Part shown: positions 35,657 through 43,304 of the stretch, piece after piece
How the letters are laid out: each line of letters starts with the position of its first letter
Numbering within the stretch: the stretch's first letter is position 1
Assembly (NCBI GenBank): GCA_963666705.2
Contig: CAXXKO010000001.1
Location: 372,001-436,000 of the forward strand
Source: G963666705 sp963666705
Lineage (GTDB): Bacteria; Pseudomonadota; Alphaproteobacteria; CADEGL01
Length of the DNA stretch: 64,000 bases
Direction of reading: 5' to 3'
The notes under the pieces: generated by a model
Database searches by the model: none
Seen by the model: only the letters and a program-made list of their open reading frames with translations
What the model was told of the DNA's origin: nothing
Made by a program: the position numbers and the translations under genes

Positions 35657-36872
35657 TTATGCAATTACCTCAATTCGTCCCAAAGGCGCTGACGTCAGAC
35701 AGGAAACGACCTTCGCGCCTGTGTTCCCTGTCACAAAGTGGCCCCATTCGGCCATCAGCGCCCGGCGCCGTTCTAGCAGGTCGGAGCGCGCGTATGCCGC
35801 CTCGACCGCATCCGCGACCGTATGCGCCAAGGCCCGCTCCATGACGGCATGGGGCGCGTTGGTGCTCTCGGCTGCCCAGTCTCGGAAGGTAGACCGGAAG
35901 CCGTGCGCTGTCGCCCAATCGGCGAGCCCGACCCTGCGCAAGCATTCTGTGAACGCCATGTCGGAGAGCGGGGAGCCGCGCTTACGAGGCGACGGGAAGA
36001 CCAGCCCGCTATCGTCGCACAATGGCAGGGCTTCATGTAGCACGGCCAAGGCTGCGTCGGACAACGGGACGCGGTGTTCCGCGCCGCCTTTCATCCGCTC
36101 GGCCGGGATGGTCCAGAGGCGGTTGTCGAGGTCCATCTCGGACCATGTTGCGCCGCGCGCCTCGCTGGAGCGGGCGGCAGTCAGGATCAGGAAGCGTAGG
36201 CAGAGCTTGGCGGCCATGCCGGCGGTCGAGGCGTCTATAGTTTCGAGCGCGGCCGGCACCTCGGCATAGGGTAGGGCGCGATGGTGCGACTTGAACCGGC
36301 GCATTGCCGGCAACGCGCCGTCGATACCTTCGCCTGCCGCGTTGTGCTCGACAAACTCATGCGCCATGGCCCACTTGAGCACGGTGCGGATACGCTGCCG
36401 GACGCGCCGAGCGGTCTCCGGCTTGGTGGTCCATATCGGCGTGAGCGCCGCCACCACGTCGCGGCGCGTGATCCGGTCGAGGCGCAAGTTGCCGATGCCC
36501 GGAAAGGCGTAGGTCCGCAGAGTGTTGATCCATTGGTCGGTGTGCTTGCCATTGCGCCAGCGGGGCAGGTTTGCCGCATGGACCGTCTCGGCTGCTTCGC
36601 GGAAGGTGGGCATCTTCGCCCGGCGCTTCTCGGCCAGCGGATCGCGCCCTTCCGCGACCGCGAGCCGGTGCCCGTCGGCAAGCTGCCTCGCCCTGGCCAG
36701 CGAAACGGACGAATAGCCGCCCAGCCCTATGTCGCGACGCCGCCCGTCAATCGTTGCCCGAAGCATCCAGCCTTTCGAGCCGCCAGGCGCGACTCTTAAG
36801 ATACAGGCCCCTGCCGTCATGGTGCATGCCCGGTTTGGTGAGCGCCTTCACCTTTGCCGCCGTGAGTGCCAT
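35657..36872 (-). pseudogene. P4-type tyrosine recombinase/integrase, frameshifted and 3'-truncated by the IS
   Basis: The true N-terminus lies at ATG 36872 (MALTAAKVKALTKPGMHHDG, RGLYL) in a different frame from the rest. One extra A at about 36799 in CTTAAGAGTC breaks the expected LYL-RVAPGGSKGWM. The remainder has the DUF4102-like arm-binding region (DGRRRDIGLGGYSSVSLARA), the catalytic Arg in LTAARSSEARGATW, HGFRSTFRDWA, and the Tyr region AYARSDLLERRRALMAEW. The IS3 element cuts in after GAKVVS, replacing the last few residues with IS sequence. It is oriented away from tRNA-Ser, whose 3' end is the expected integration site, so it marks the edge of an integrated island. As sequenced it is probably inactive. 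Confidence 0.85.
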
Positions 36873-36880
36873 CATGGTCC

Positions 36881-36903
36881 TTGCCCATCAATTTGCCCAT
36901 CAA
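36881..36903. repeat. Paired direct repeats upstream of the integrase
   Basis: TTGCCCATCAA occurs at 36881-36891 and 36893-36903, one helical turn apart (12 bp), just upstream of the integrase start and before the tRNA. The position suits arm-type binding sites for the integrase, but that is inference. Confidence 0.5.
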
Positions 36904-37016
36904 TCCAAGCAGGAATTTATGATACCGCGCGCGACCGCGCAACACTTTCTGGAACAAATAAAACCTTCTATAAAGCCCGTTGTAGAGCATTCCCGGGAAT
37001 GTGCGAGACATATATT

Positions 37017-37106
37017 TGGCGGAGGGTGTGGGATTCGAACCCACGCAACGGTGTTACCGTTGACGGATTAGCAATCCGCTGCATTCGACCACTCTGCCAA
37101 CCCTCC
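37017..37106 (-). tRNA. tRNA-Ser (anticodon GCU)
   Basis: On the minus strand GGAGGGT (from 37106) pairs with ACCCTCC at the 3' side as a 7-bp acceptor stem. The anticodon loop is TTGCTAA within CGGAT/ATCCG, giving GCU for AGC/AGU serine codons. The long variable arm (CAACGGTAACACCGTTG) and GGTTCGAATCC T-arm are as expected for tRNA-Ser. Discriminator G and an encoded CCA (37017-37019) complete 90 nt. The 3' end faces the integrase gene and is the likely attachment site. No second copy of the 3' tRNA sequence was found within the window. Confidence 0.97.
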
Positions 37107-37209
37107 GCAGCTTGCCGAAGCCGTTCTAGCGGCCGCCCCTCGGAGTGTCAACGACGGCCCGCCTGCGCACGCCTCGATGGCCGCGGCTTCGCGCATGACG
37201 CCCGCGAGG

Positions 37210-37387
37210 ACACCCTGGGCAGCCACCCAGGCGGCCTCGATCATGGTCATGAGCTTGCCGCCCTGTCCCACCATGTCGCCCTTGAAAAGCACCCGCGGAT
37301 CGGGATCGAGCTCGAACAGACGGTCGTGGAATAGGGCAACGCCGCCTCCGCGATGGTCTCGGCCTGGGCAAAGCTCTCGCGGACGAG
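37210..37387 (-). pseudogene. Globin remnant
   Basis: Reading the minus strand across one frameshift gives LVRESFAQAETIAEA then LFHDRLFELDPDPRVLFKGD and MVGQGGKLMTMI. This matches the N-terminal half of single-domain bacterial globins (LFYxRLFELDP...LFKGDM...QGRKLM). A base seems lost near 37344 (GCGGCGTTGCCC). No start codon, distal part or proximal-His region is present; the sequence degenerates after MTMIEAAW toward the tRNA. It is most likely a leftover of a gene cut when the island integrated at tRNA-Ser. The rest of 37107-37545 holds no gene. Confidence 0.55.
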
Positions 37388-37585
37388 CTACCGCGCCGGT
37401 GTTGCGCCCGGCCGGGCCCGTGGCACGGCGTATGCATAGACGTTCTAGCGACGCTTCGTCGAGACAGCCCCAAGCCGGCCCGCGCCGCGGCCGAATGGTT
37501 AGCGATTATGATTTACCATTTGTAAACACGCGCCGTGGATAGTCGGGGGGCTTGGTTGAACATTGGTCCAATTCGGGAGGCACCC

Positions 37586-37800
37586 ATGTCCTTATCCAAA
37601 CGTGCCATCGGCACCCTGCTCGATCTGGTAGAGATCAAGCTCAGCACCATTCAGATCTTCGACCGCGAGGACGCGCGAGCAGGCCCTGCTCGAGAGCTGC
37701 CGCGACGAGCTCGAGGCCATGGCCCGCGATCCCGCCGCCGTGGCGGCCGCGAGCCTCAACGGCCGCGCCAAAGCCCCGCGCCGCGCCTCCGCGCACTAAG
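37586..37800 (+). pseudogene. Small conserved protein, one-base frameshift
   Basis: ATG 37586 has CGGGAGG 5 nt upstream and gives MSLSKRAIGTLLDLVEIKLS, TIQIFDREDA. The frame then shifts: GACGCGCGAGCAG should probably read GACGCGCGCGAGCAG, minus one base. The other frame continues EQALLESCRDELEAMARDPA and ends RASAH at TAA 37798. With the base restored it is 71 residues. Similar short helical proteins of unknown function are common in alphaproteobacteria. No partner is evident. Confidence 0.6.
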
Positions 37801-37960
37801 GCGCCGCCTCCCCACGCCGGCGGGATGCCGCCGGCGCCCACGCTGGACTGGATTCGGCCGCTCGCTCGCGCGAACCCGCCTCTTCAGAACCCTCTATCGT
37901 AAAGCCCGTGAAGAATCGTGGTGCGCTCGGCCGACTGAATGGGCGCGATCCGTGCGCCCC

Positions 37961-38653
37961 TCACCGCCGCTCGTACTGCGCCGCGCCGAAGAGCATTTCC
38001 TTGGTCTTCTCGTCCATGGGGCCGGGCCGGCGGCGGTCGGACAGGACTTCGAGCGCGCGCTCGACGGCGGGACGGGCGTTGATCGTATCGAACCAGCGCT
38101 TGACGTTCTTGTAATCGTCTATGTTCACGCCCTGCTTGTCGGCCGAGCGCAGCCAGGGGAACACGGCCATGTCGGCGATCGAATATTCGCCGGCCAAATA
38201 TTCGTGGTCGCGCAGGCGCCGGTCGCACACGTCGTAGAGCCGGTTGGCCTCGTTCGCGTAGCGTCTCATGGCGTACTCGATCTTCTCGGGCGCGTACTGG
38301 AGGAAGTGGTGCGCCTGGCCCAGCATGGGCCCGATGCCGCCCATCTGGAACATGAGCCATTCGAGCACCTCGATGCGCTTGCGCGCGTCGGACGGCATGA
38401 ACCTGCCCGTCTTCTCGGCCAGGTACTGGAGGATGGCGCCCGATTCGAAGATCGAGATCGATTTCCCGCCCGGCCCGTCCGGGTCGATCATGGCCGGCAT
38501 CTTGTTGTTGGGGCTGAACGCGAGGAACGCGGGCTCGAACTGGTCGCCGGCGCCGATATCGATGGCGATCACGTTATAGGGCAGCTCGCACTCCTCGAGC
38601 ATGATGTGGACCTTGTGCCCGTTCGGCGTGGGCCATGTGTAGAGGTCGATCAT
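37961..38653 (-). CDS. Glutathione S-transferase family protein (YfcG-like)
   Basis: 230 residues. The thioredoxin-like N-terminal domain begins MIDLYTWPTPNGHKVHIMLE with the TPNGHK motif typical of the Nu/YfcG class, then SPNNKMPAMIDPDG with the cis-Pro and IFESGAILQYLAEKTG with the Glu-Ser glutathione-binding pair. The C-terminal helical domain has YSIADMAVFPWLR. Such enzymes use glutathione for disulfide reduction or conjugation. It lies 41 bp downstream of a paralogue on the same strand, so the two form a duplicated operon. A longer reading to 38881 overlaps the paralogue and is rejected. Confidence 0.93.
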   Translation of the reverse strand: MIDLYTWPTPNGHKVHIMLEECELPYNVIAIDIGAGDQFEPAFLAFSPNNKMPAMIDPDGPGGKSISIFESGAILQYLAEKTGRFMPSDARKRIEVLEWLMFQMGGIGPMLGQAHHFLQYAPEKIEYAMRRYANEANRLYDVCDRRLRDHEYLAGEYSIADMAVFPWLRSADKQGVNIDDYKNVKRWFDTINARPAVERALEVLSDRRRPGPMDEKTKEMLFGAAQYERR

Positions 38654-38694
38654 GGTCTTCTGTCTCCGTTTTCTCGGGTCCTTGCGAGCGAGCG

Positions 38695-39393
38695 CTAGCG
38701 GCGCTTGTACTGGTCGGAGCCGAACAGCGCGTTCCAGCTCTCCTCGGTGAAGGTGCCGGGCTTGTCCTCGAGCTTGACCAAGTCCTTGGCCACGGCCGGT
38801 CGCGCCGAGATCTGCTCGAACCAGCGCTCGACGTCCGGGAAGTCCTCGATCTTCTGGCCCTGGCGGGCGTAGAGCCGGCACCAGGGGAAGATCGCGATAT
38901 CGGCGATGGAATAGCCGCCACCGGCCACGTACTCGTGATCCGAGAGCTGCTTGTCGAGCACCCTATAAAGTCGCCCGGCCTCGTTGGTGTAGCGCGCCTG
39001 GGCGTAAGCATGGGTCTCGCCCCGCTGCGGCGCGTAGGCGTTGAAATGGTGCGCCTGGCCCAGCATCGGCCCGAACCCGCCCATCTGCCAGTAGAGCCAC
39101 TGCAGCACCTCCCAGCGCGCGTGCGGCTCCTCGGGGAGGAACTTGCCCGTCTTCTCGGCGAGATAGATGAGGATGGCGCCCGATTCGAAGATGGAGATGG
39201 GCTGGCCCCCCGGCCCGTCGGAGTCGAGGATGGCCGGGATCTTGTTGTTGGGGCTGATGGCCAGGAAATCGGGCGCGAACTGGTCGCCCTTGTCCATGTC
39301 GATATAGTGCTCGCGGTATTCGAGGCCCGCCTCCTCGAGGAAGATGTGGATCTTCTGGCCGTTGGGCGTGCGGCCGGTGTAGAGGTCGATCAT
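38695..39393 (-). CDS. Glutathione S-transferase family protein, tandem paralogue
   Basis: 232 residues, MIDLYTGRTPNGQKIHIFLE, with the same SPNNKIPAILDSDG, IFESGAILIYLAEKTG and YSIADIAIFPW motifs as the downstream copy. It is the first gene of the pair. Sequence differences are spread evenly, suggesting an old duplication and perhaps different substrates. The ATG at 39393 aligns with the paralogue's start. It is divergent from the exported cyclase-family gene, with a 200-bp gap that probably holds both promoters. Confidence 0.93.
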   Translation of the reverse strand: MIDLYTGRTPNGQKIHIFLEEAGLEYREHYIDMDKGDQFAPDFLAISPNNKIPAILDSDGPGGQPISIFESGAILIYLAEKTGKFLPEEPHARWEVLQWLYWQMGGFGPMLGQAHHFNAYAPQRGETHAYAQARYTNEAGRLYRVLDKQLSDHEYVAGGGYSIADIAIFPWCRLYARQGQKIEDFPDVERWFEQISARPAVAKDLVKLEDKPGTFTEESWNALFGSDQYKRR

Positions 39394-39592
39394 CAAGGCG
39401 TCCCCTCGCGCTGTTCCGAGTATCAAACTAGCGGTTGCGCGGCATGCGAACAAGCGCGCCACTGGGGGGCCGCGGTCCGGGTCTTGACACCGCGCCGGCC
39501 TATCGCGCCAAATTCGCGCACGGCGTTCACGGACGGGCGCGGCAAGCGCCCCGCGCGCCCGACGGATATCAACAGCCCAGGGAGGAACAGAC

Positions 39593-40552
39593 ATGTCGAG
39601 GAGAGATCTTGCATTGGCCGCGGTCGTTGCCGGCCTCACCGCCGCATACGGGGCTTCGGCCGCCCTGGCCGAGACCTTCGTGGTCGACCTGACCCACCCG
39701 CTGCCGACCTTCCAGCCGCTCGACGGCGACCTCACCAAGCCGGACATGGACAACCCCTGGGAGGACAGCCAGCCCATCCCCACCTTCGGGACCCAGGCCG
39801 TGCTGCAAATCGGCCAGTTCCCGACCAACCAGGGCTATTTCGATCTCGGGACACTCGTCATCTCCGAGCATCACGGCACCCACATGGACACGCCCGGCCA
39901 CTACATCAACAACGACGAGACGGTCGAGGCGGGCAACCCGCCGCGCAAGCTCGCACACGAGCTCGACCCCGAGGACCTGTTTGGTCCGATCGCGCTCATC
40001 GACATCAGCGGCCGGGTCCAGGCGGAGCTCGACAAGAACGGCGGCAACCCGAGCCCCGATATGGCCGTGACCGACTTCTCCGAGGCCTCCGCCAACGTGG
40101 TGACGGCCGACGATATTGACGCCGTCGCGGGCCAGCTCGATGACGGGGTCTGGCTCGTCGTCAACCTCGGCTGGTCGCGCTTCTTCCGCGACGCCAACTG
40201 GGAGACGACGCCCTACTTCAACGGCTGGAACTTCCCCGGCCTCAACGCGGCGGCGGTCGACAGGCTGATCGAGATCGAGGATGAGAAAGGCATCCGCGTC
40301 AACGGCATCGTCATCGACAATATCGGCATCGACACGGGCCAAGGGTCCAAGGGCACGGACGACAAATGGTCCAACTCCTTCCACTCCCACGTGCGCGGGC
40401 TGCAGCGCGGCTGGAAGTTCGTCGAGAACGCGGCCAACCTCGGCCAGCTCGCCATGGCGCAAGCGAGGAGCTGCACGCTCTTCGTCGGCGCGCCCAAGCA
40501 TGTGCGCGGCACGGGCGGCCCATCGCGCATCCTGGCCGTTTGCGAGAAGTGA
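39593..40552 (+). CDS. Exported cyclase-family (kynurenine formamidase-like) metal-dependent hydrolase
   Basis: 319 residues. A signal peptide is visible: MSRRDLALAAVVAGLTAAYG then ASAALAET, with a Tat-like SRRD start. The cyclase-family metal site HHGTHMDTPGH (about 93-103) is complete, followed by DLFGPIALIDIS. Members hydrolyse cyclic or N-formyl amides; kynurenine formamidase is the best-known relative. A periplasmic location is predicted, and the substrate is unknown. ATG 39593 has GGGAGGAA upstream. Its stop overlaps the GTG start of the HupE/UreJ-like gene, so the pair is co-translated. Confidence 0.88.
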   Translation: MSRRDLALAAVVAGLTAAYGASAALAETFVVDLTHPLPTFQPLDGDLTKPDMDNPWEDSQPIPTFGTQAVLQIGQFPTNQGYFDLGTLVISEHHGTHMDTPGHYINNDETVEAGNPPRKLAHELDPEDLFGPIALIDISGRVQAELDKNGGNPSPDMAVTDFSEASANVVTADDIDAVAGQLDDGVWLVVNLGWSRFFRDANWETTPYFNGWNFPGLNAAAVDRLIEIEDEKGIRVNGIVIDNIGIDTGQGSKGTDDKWSNSFHSHVRGLQRGWKFVENAANLGQLAMAQARSCTLFVGAPKHVRGTGGPSRILAVCEK

Positions 40553-41655
40553 GGCCGGGGGCGACGGTAGCGCCTCGCCGCTCGCCCCTTCTTTCCATCC
40601 TCGTCGCCGGCTTCCTCATCGTGGGGGCCGGCGGCGGCGCCCTCGCCCACCGGACCAACCTCACGACCGGGACGCTTACGGTCGATGGCAGCCACGTCAC
40701 CTTCGATCTCGAGGTCTCACCCCACGACCTGGCCGTGGCCCTCGGCATCGAGACCGATCTCCTCGCCCCCGTGCCGCGCGCCGAATTCGAGGCCCGGCGG
40801 GATGCGCTCACCGACTATATGCGCGCGCGGCTGCGCATCGAGGACGACGGCGCGCCCTGTCCGCTCGAGGCCATGGCAGCCGATTACGCGGACTTGCCGG
40901 ACACCCTCACCCTCCGCATGACCTATATCTGCGCGAAGGCGCCGGACTGGGTGGTCGTCACCTACCGCCTGTTCTTCGACATCGACCCGGAGCATCGCAG
41001 CCTGGGCAAGCTCGTGACGACGGCCGGCGAGGAGGCGTTCCTGTTCGACCGCACGCTCACCACCCTCGAGCTCGAGATCGGCGCCCCCGCTCCCCAGCTC
41101 CCCTGGCACGAGCGCTTCGCGCGCATGCTGTGGCTCGGGGTCGAGCATATCGCCGGCGGCATCGACCACGTCCTGTTCCTGCTCGCCCTTCTGATCGTGC
41201 GGGTGCGATTCTGGCATCTGGCCAAGGTGGTCACCGCCTTCACCGTCGCCCACAGCCTGACACTGGCACTGGCCTGGTACGGCGTCTTCGAGCCACCCGG
41301 GCGCCTCGTCGAGGTTCTGATCGCGGCCAGCATCGCCTATGTGGCGGTCGAGAACCTGATCGGGCGCGGACTCTCCCACCGCTGGCTCGTGGCTTTCGTC
41401 TTCGGGCTCGTCCACGGCCTCGGTTTCTACGGCGTGCTCGCGGCGCTGGACCTGGCGCGCACCGACATGGCGACGACGCTCGTCGCATTCAATCTGGGTG
41501 TGGAGGCGGGACAGCTCGCCATCGTCGCGGCCGCCTACGGCGCGCTCGTCTGGTGGACGGAAAAGCGGTGGTACGACACGGCCGCGCGCGCCGCCTCCGC
41601 CGGCATCCTCCTCGTCGCCGGCTTCTGGATCTTCCAGCGCGCGGTGATGATCTGA
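40549..41655 (+). CDS. HupE/UreJ-family membrane protein
   Basis: 368 residues starting at GTG 40549, which overlaps the preceding stop by 4 nt. The N-terminal signal or anchor (SILVAGFLIVGAGGGALAHR) is followed by an exported beta-rich domain of about 150 residues with two Cys (CPLEA and YICAK). A C-terminal six-helix membrane domain contains LGVEHIAGGIDHVLFLLALL and GLVHGLGFYGVL, the HupE/UreJ signature with repeated His/Asp residues. These proteins are proposed nickel/cobalt permeases or assembly factors. Here no hydrogenase or urease is nearby, so metal supply to the upstream metal-dependent hydrolase is one possible role, by inference. Confidence 0.85.
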   Translation: MRPGATVAPRRSPLLSILVAGFLIVGAGGGALAHRTNLTTGTLTVDGSHVTFDLEVSPHDLAVALGIETDLLAPVPRAEFEARRDALTDYMRARLRIEDDGAPCPLEAMAADYADLPDTLTLRMTYICAKAPDWVVVTYRLFFDIDPEHRSLGKLVTTAGEEAFLFDRTLTTLELEIGAPAPQLPWHERFARMLWLGVEHIAGGIDHVLFLLALLIVRVRFWHLAKVVTAFTVAHSLTLALAWYGVFEPPGRLVEVLIAASIAYVAVENLIGRGLSHRWLVAFVFGLVHGLGFYGVLAALDLARTDMATTLVAFNLGVEAGQLAIVAAAYGALVWWTEKRWYDTAARAASAGILLVAGFWIFQRAVMI

Positions 41656-41659
41656 GCCG

Positions 41660-43177
41660 TCAGTCCAACAGGCCGAGGCTCGCCCGCGCCGCGGCGCGCA
41701 CGGCCGCGTCGGCGTCGGCCTCGGCGCGCCATTCGAGGGCCGATCTGGCCCGTGCGTCACCGAGATAACCGAGGCCGAGCGCCGCCTCGCGGCGGACGCC
41801 CGCATGGGGATCGTCGAGCGCCGCCATCAGCGCGGCGACAACGCGCGCGTCCGCCAGGCGGCCCAGCACCACGGCCACCATGCGGCGCACGTCGCCGCTC
41901 GTGTCGTCGAGCGCCGGCAGAATTGCCCCCGCCGCGCCCGGGAAGCCGAGGACACCGATGGCGCGCACCGCGGCGGCACGCAGGCGGGGGTCGGGGTCGG
42001 AAAGAGCGCCGCCCTCGACCAGCGCCGTCGCGGCCGCACCAGCACCGGTATAGCCGAGCCCGACCAGGGCCAGCCGGCGCAGCTCGTAGGCCCCCTCGGC
42101 GAGGGCGAGCCCGGCGGCCGAATCGCGCGGAAAGGCGCGCGGCGCGGCACCGTCGAGGAAGGCGTCGAGCCCCGCCGACGGGTCCAGCGCGAGAAGCGCG
42201 CGCAGCGCCGCCATCATGAGGCCAAGGTCCGCGAGCGCCGGCCCGGGATCGTCCAGGACGGCCACCGGGTCGCGCGCGGCGAGCGTCCCGGCCACCGAGC
42301 CGTAGAGCGCACCGATTTGTCCGGCGGCAACCGCATCGCCGCTCCGGATGAGGCCATCGAGGGCGAAATAGCGCACCGCCGGCAGTGGGTCGGCGAGCAG
42401 ACCCACCAGGGTCGCGAACGCGCTCCCGTCCCGGACCCGGGAGAGCGCCACGGTGAGCCGCACTCGCATGACCGGGTCGTCGGCGGCGGCCAGCAGGGCC
42501 TCGAGGACGGGTCGCGCCTCGGGTGCGCCCAGACGGGCCAGTGCATCGATGGCGTCGAGGCGTAACCTGTCGCTTCGCGCGCCCTCCAGGACCGTGAGGA
42601 GTGGCGCCGCCGCGGCCGCGGCCCCGGTGCGGCCGAGCGCGCGCACGGCGCGGGGGCGAAGTGCCTGGCCGCCATCGCCGAGGGCGAGAGCGCTCAGCAC
42701 CGCGACCGCCCGGGGATCGCCGAAACCGCCCAGGGCGTCGACGGCGCGCGAGCGGACGACGATGGATGGATCATCCGCCAAGGCGCCCAGGACCGCCGGC
42801 AGGGCATCCCCGGTGCCGATGCGGCCCAGCGCCTCGACGGCCTCGGCGCGCAGCTCCTCCCGCGTCTCCGACGCCAACGCTTGGCGCAGCGCATCGATGG
42901 CGCGCGCGTCCCCGATACCGCCCAACGACCGGTATATGGCGCGCCGCACGCCGGGCGCGGGCTCGGGCGCCTGGAGCCGGGCGAGGAGCGGGCCGACGGC
43001 CCTGGCCTCGCCGCGGACACCGAGAGAGAAGGCCGCCTGCCCGCGCAGGAAAGCGTCCTCGCCGGCCAACGCGGCCACCAGCGCCGCGAAGGGAATGGCG
43101 TTGTGCTCCCAGCCGTTCGCCTGGACGGGCGCGGCCCAGGCGAGAAGGACAAGAACGGCGGCCGTCAAACGCTTCAC
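41660..43177 (-). CDS. Periplasmic HEAT-repeat protein
   Basis: 505 residues. GTG 43177 follows AGGAGG by 6-7 nt and opens with the signal peptide MKRLTAAVLVLLAWAAPVQA. The mature part is almost entirely HEAT/PBS-lyase-type repeats of about 30-32 residues (for example AVEALGRIGTGDALPAVLGA, AVRALGRTGAAAAAAPLL, AALGLGYLGDARARSALEWR). It is probably a scaffold for protein-protein contacts in the periplasm; no catalytic residues are seen. The start at 43177 was preferred over ATG 43225 because of the ribosome site and signal peptide. It converges on the HupE-like gene with 4 nt between stops. Confidence 0.88.
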   Translation of the reverse strand: MKRLTAAVLVLLAWAAPVQANGWEHNAIPFAALVAALAGEDAFLRGQAAFSLGVRGEARAVGPLLARLQAPEPAPGVRRAIYRSLGGIGDARAIDALRQALASETREELRAEAVEALGRIGTGDALPAVLGALADDPSIVVRSRAVDALGGFGDPRAVAVLSALALGDGGQALRPRAVRALGRTGAAAAAAPLLTVLEGARSDRLRLDAIDALARLGAPEARPVLEALLAAADDPVMRVRLTVALSRVRDGSAFATLVGLLADPLPAVRYFALDGLIRSGDAVAAGQIGALYGSVAGTLAARDPVAVLDDPGPALADLGLMMAALRALLALDPSAGLDAFLDGAAPRAFPRDSAAGLALAEGAYELRRLALVGLGYTGAGAAATALVEGGALSDPDPRLRAAAVRAIGVLGFPGAAGAILPALDDTSGDVRRMVAVVLGRLADARVVAALMAALDDPHAGVRREAALGLGYLGDARARSALEWRAEADADAAVRAAARASLGLLD

Positions 43178-43304
43178 AAGGGACCTCCTCGCCGCGGGCC
43201 GGCGCGTTTGCCGGTTGCGTCCCATATTCCATTTTGCATTCGGAACCAAGACCCCGTAGAGACTGAGGCGACATCCAAGCGAAGCGGGAGAAGGGGCATG
43301 AGCG

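Larger units (their letters stand above)
34190..35701 (-). mobile_element. IS3-family insertion sequence, about 1.5 kb
   Basis: The left end TGTCCGTCGTCA...TTTGGGAC...ATAACGGAGGAT and the reverse complement of the right end TGTCTGACGTCA...TTTGGGAC...ATAACGGAGGAT match as imperfect inverted repeats of about 60 bp, which set the boundaries at 34190 and 35701. It carries two overlapping ORFs (orfA, orfB). No clear target-site duplication is seen (AAAAG on the left, GGAAA on the right). It has inserted at the 3' end of the integrase gene. Confidence 0.88.

Noticed and set aside
34190..35701. Target-site duplication for the IS3 element
   Set aside because: Flanking bases do not repeat, so I could not assign one. 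The ends may be off by a few bases or one flank may have been deleted.
37017..37045. A second attachment site (direct repeat of the tRNA 3' end) within the window
   Set aside because: I found no second copy of the T-arm/acceptor sequence by eye.
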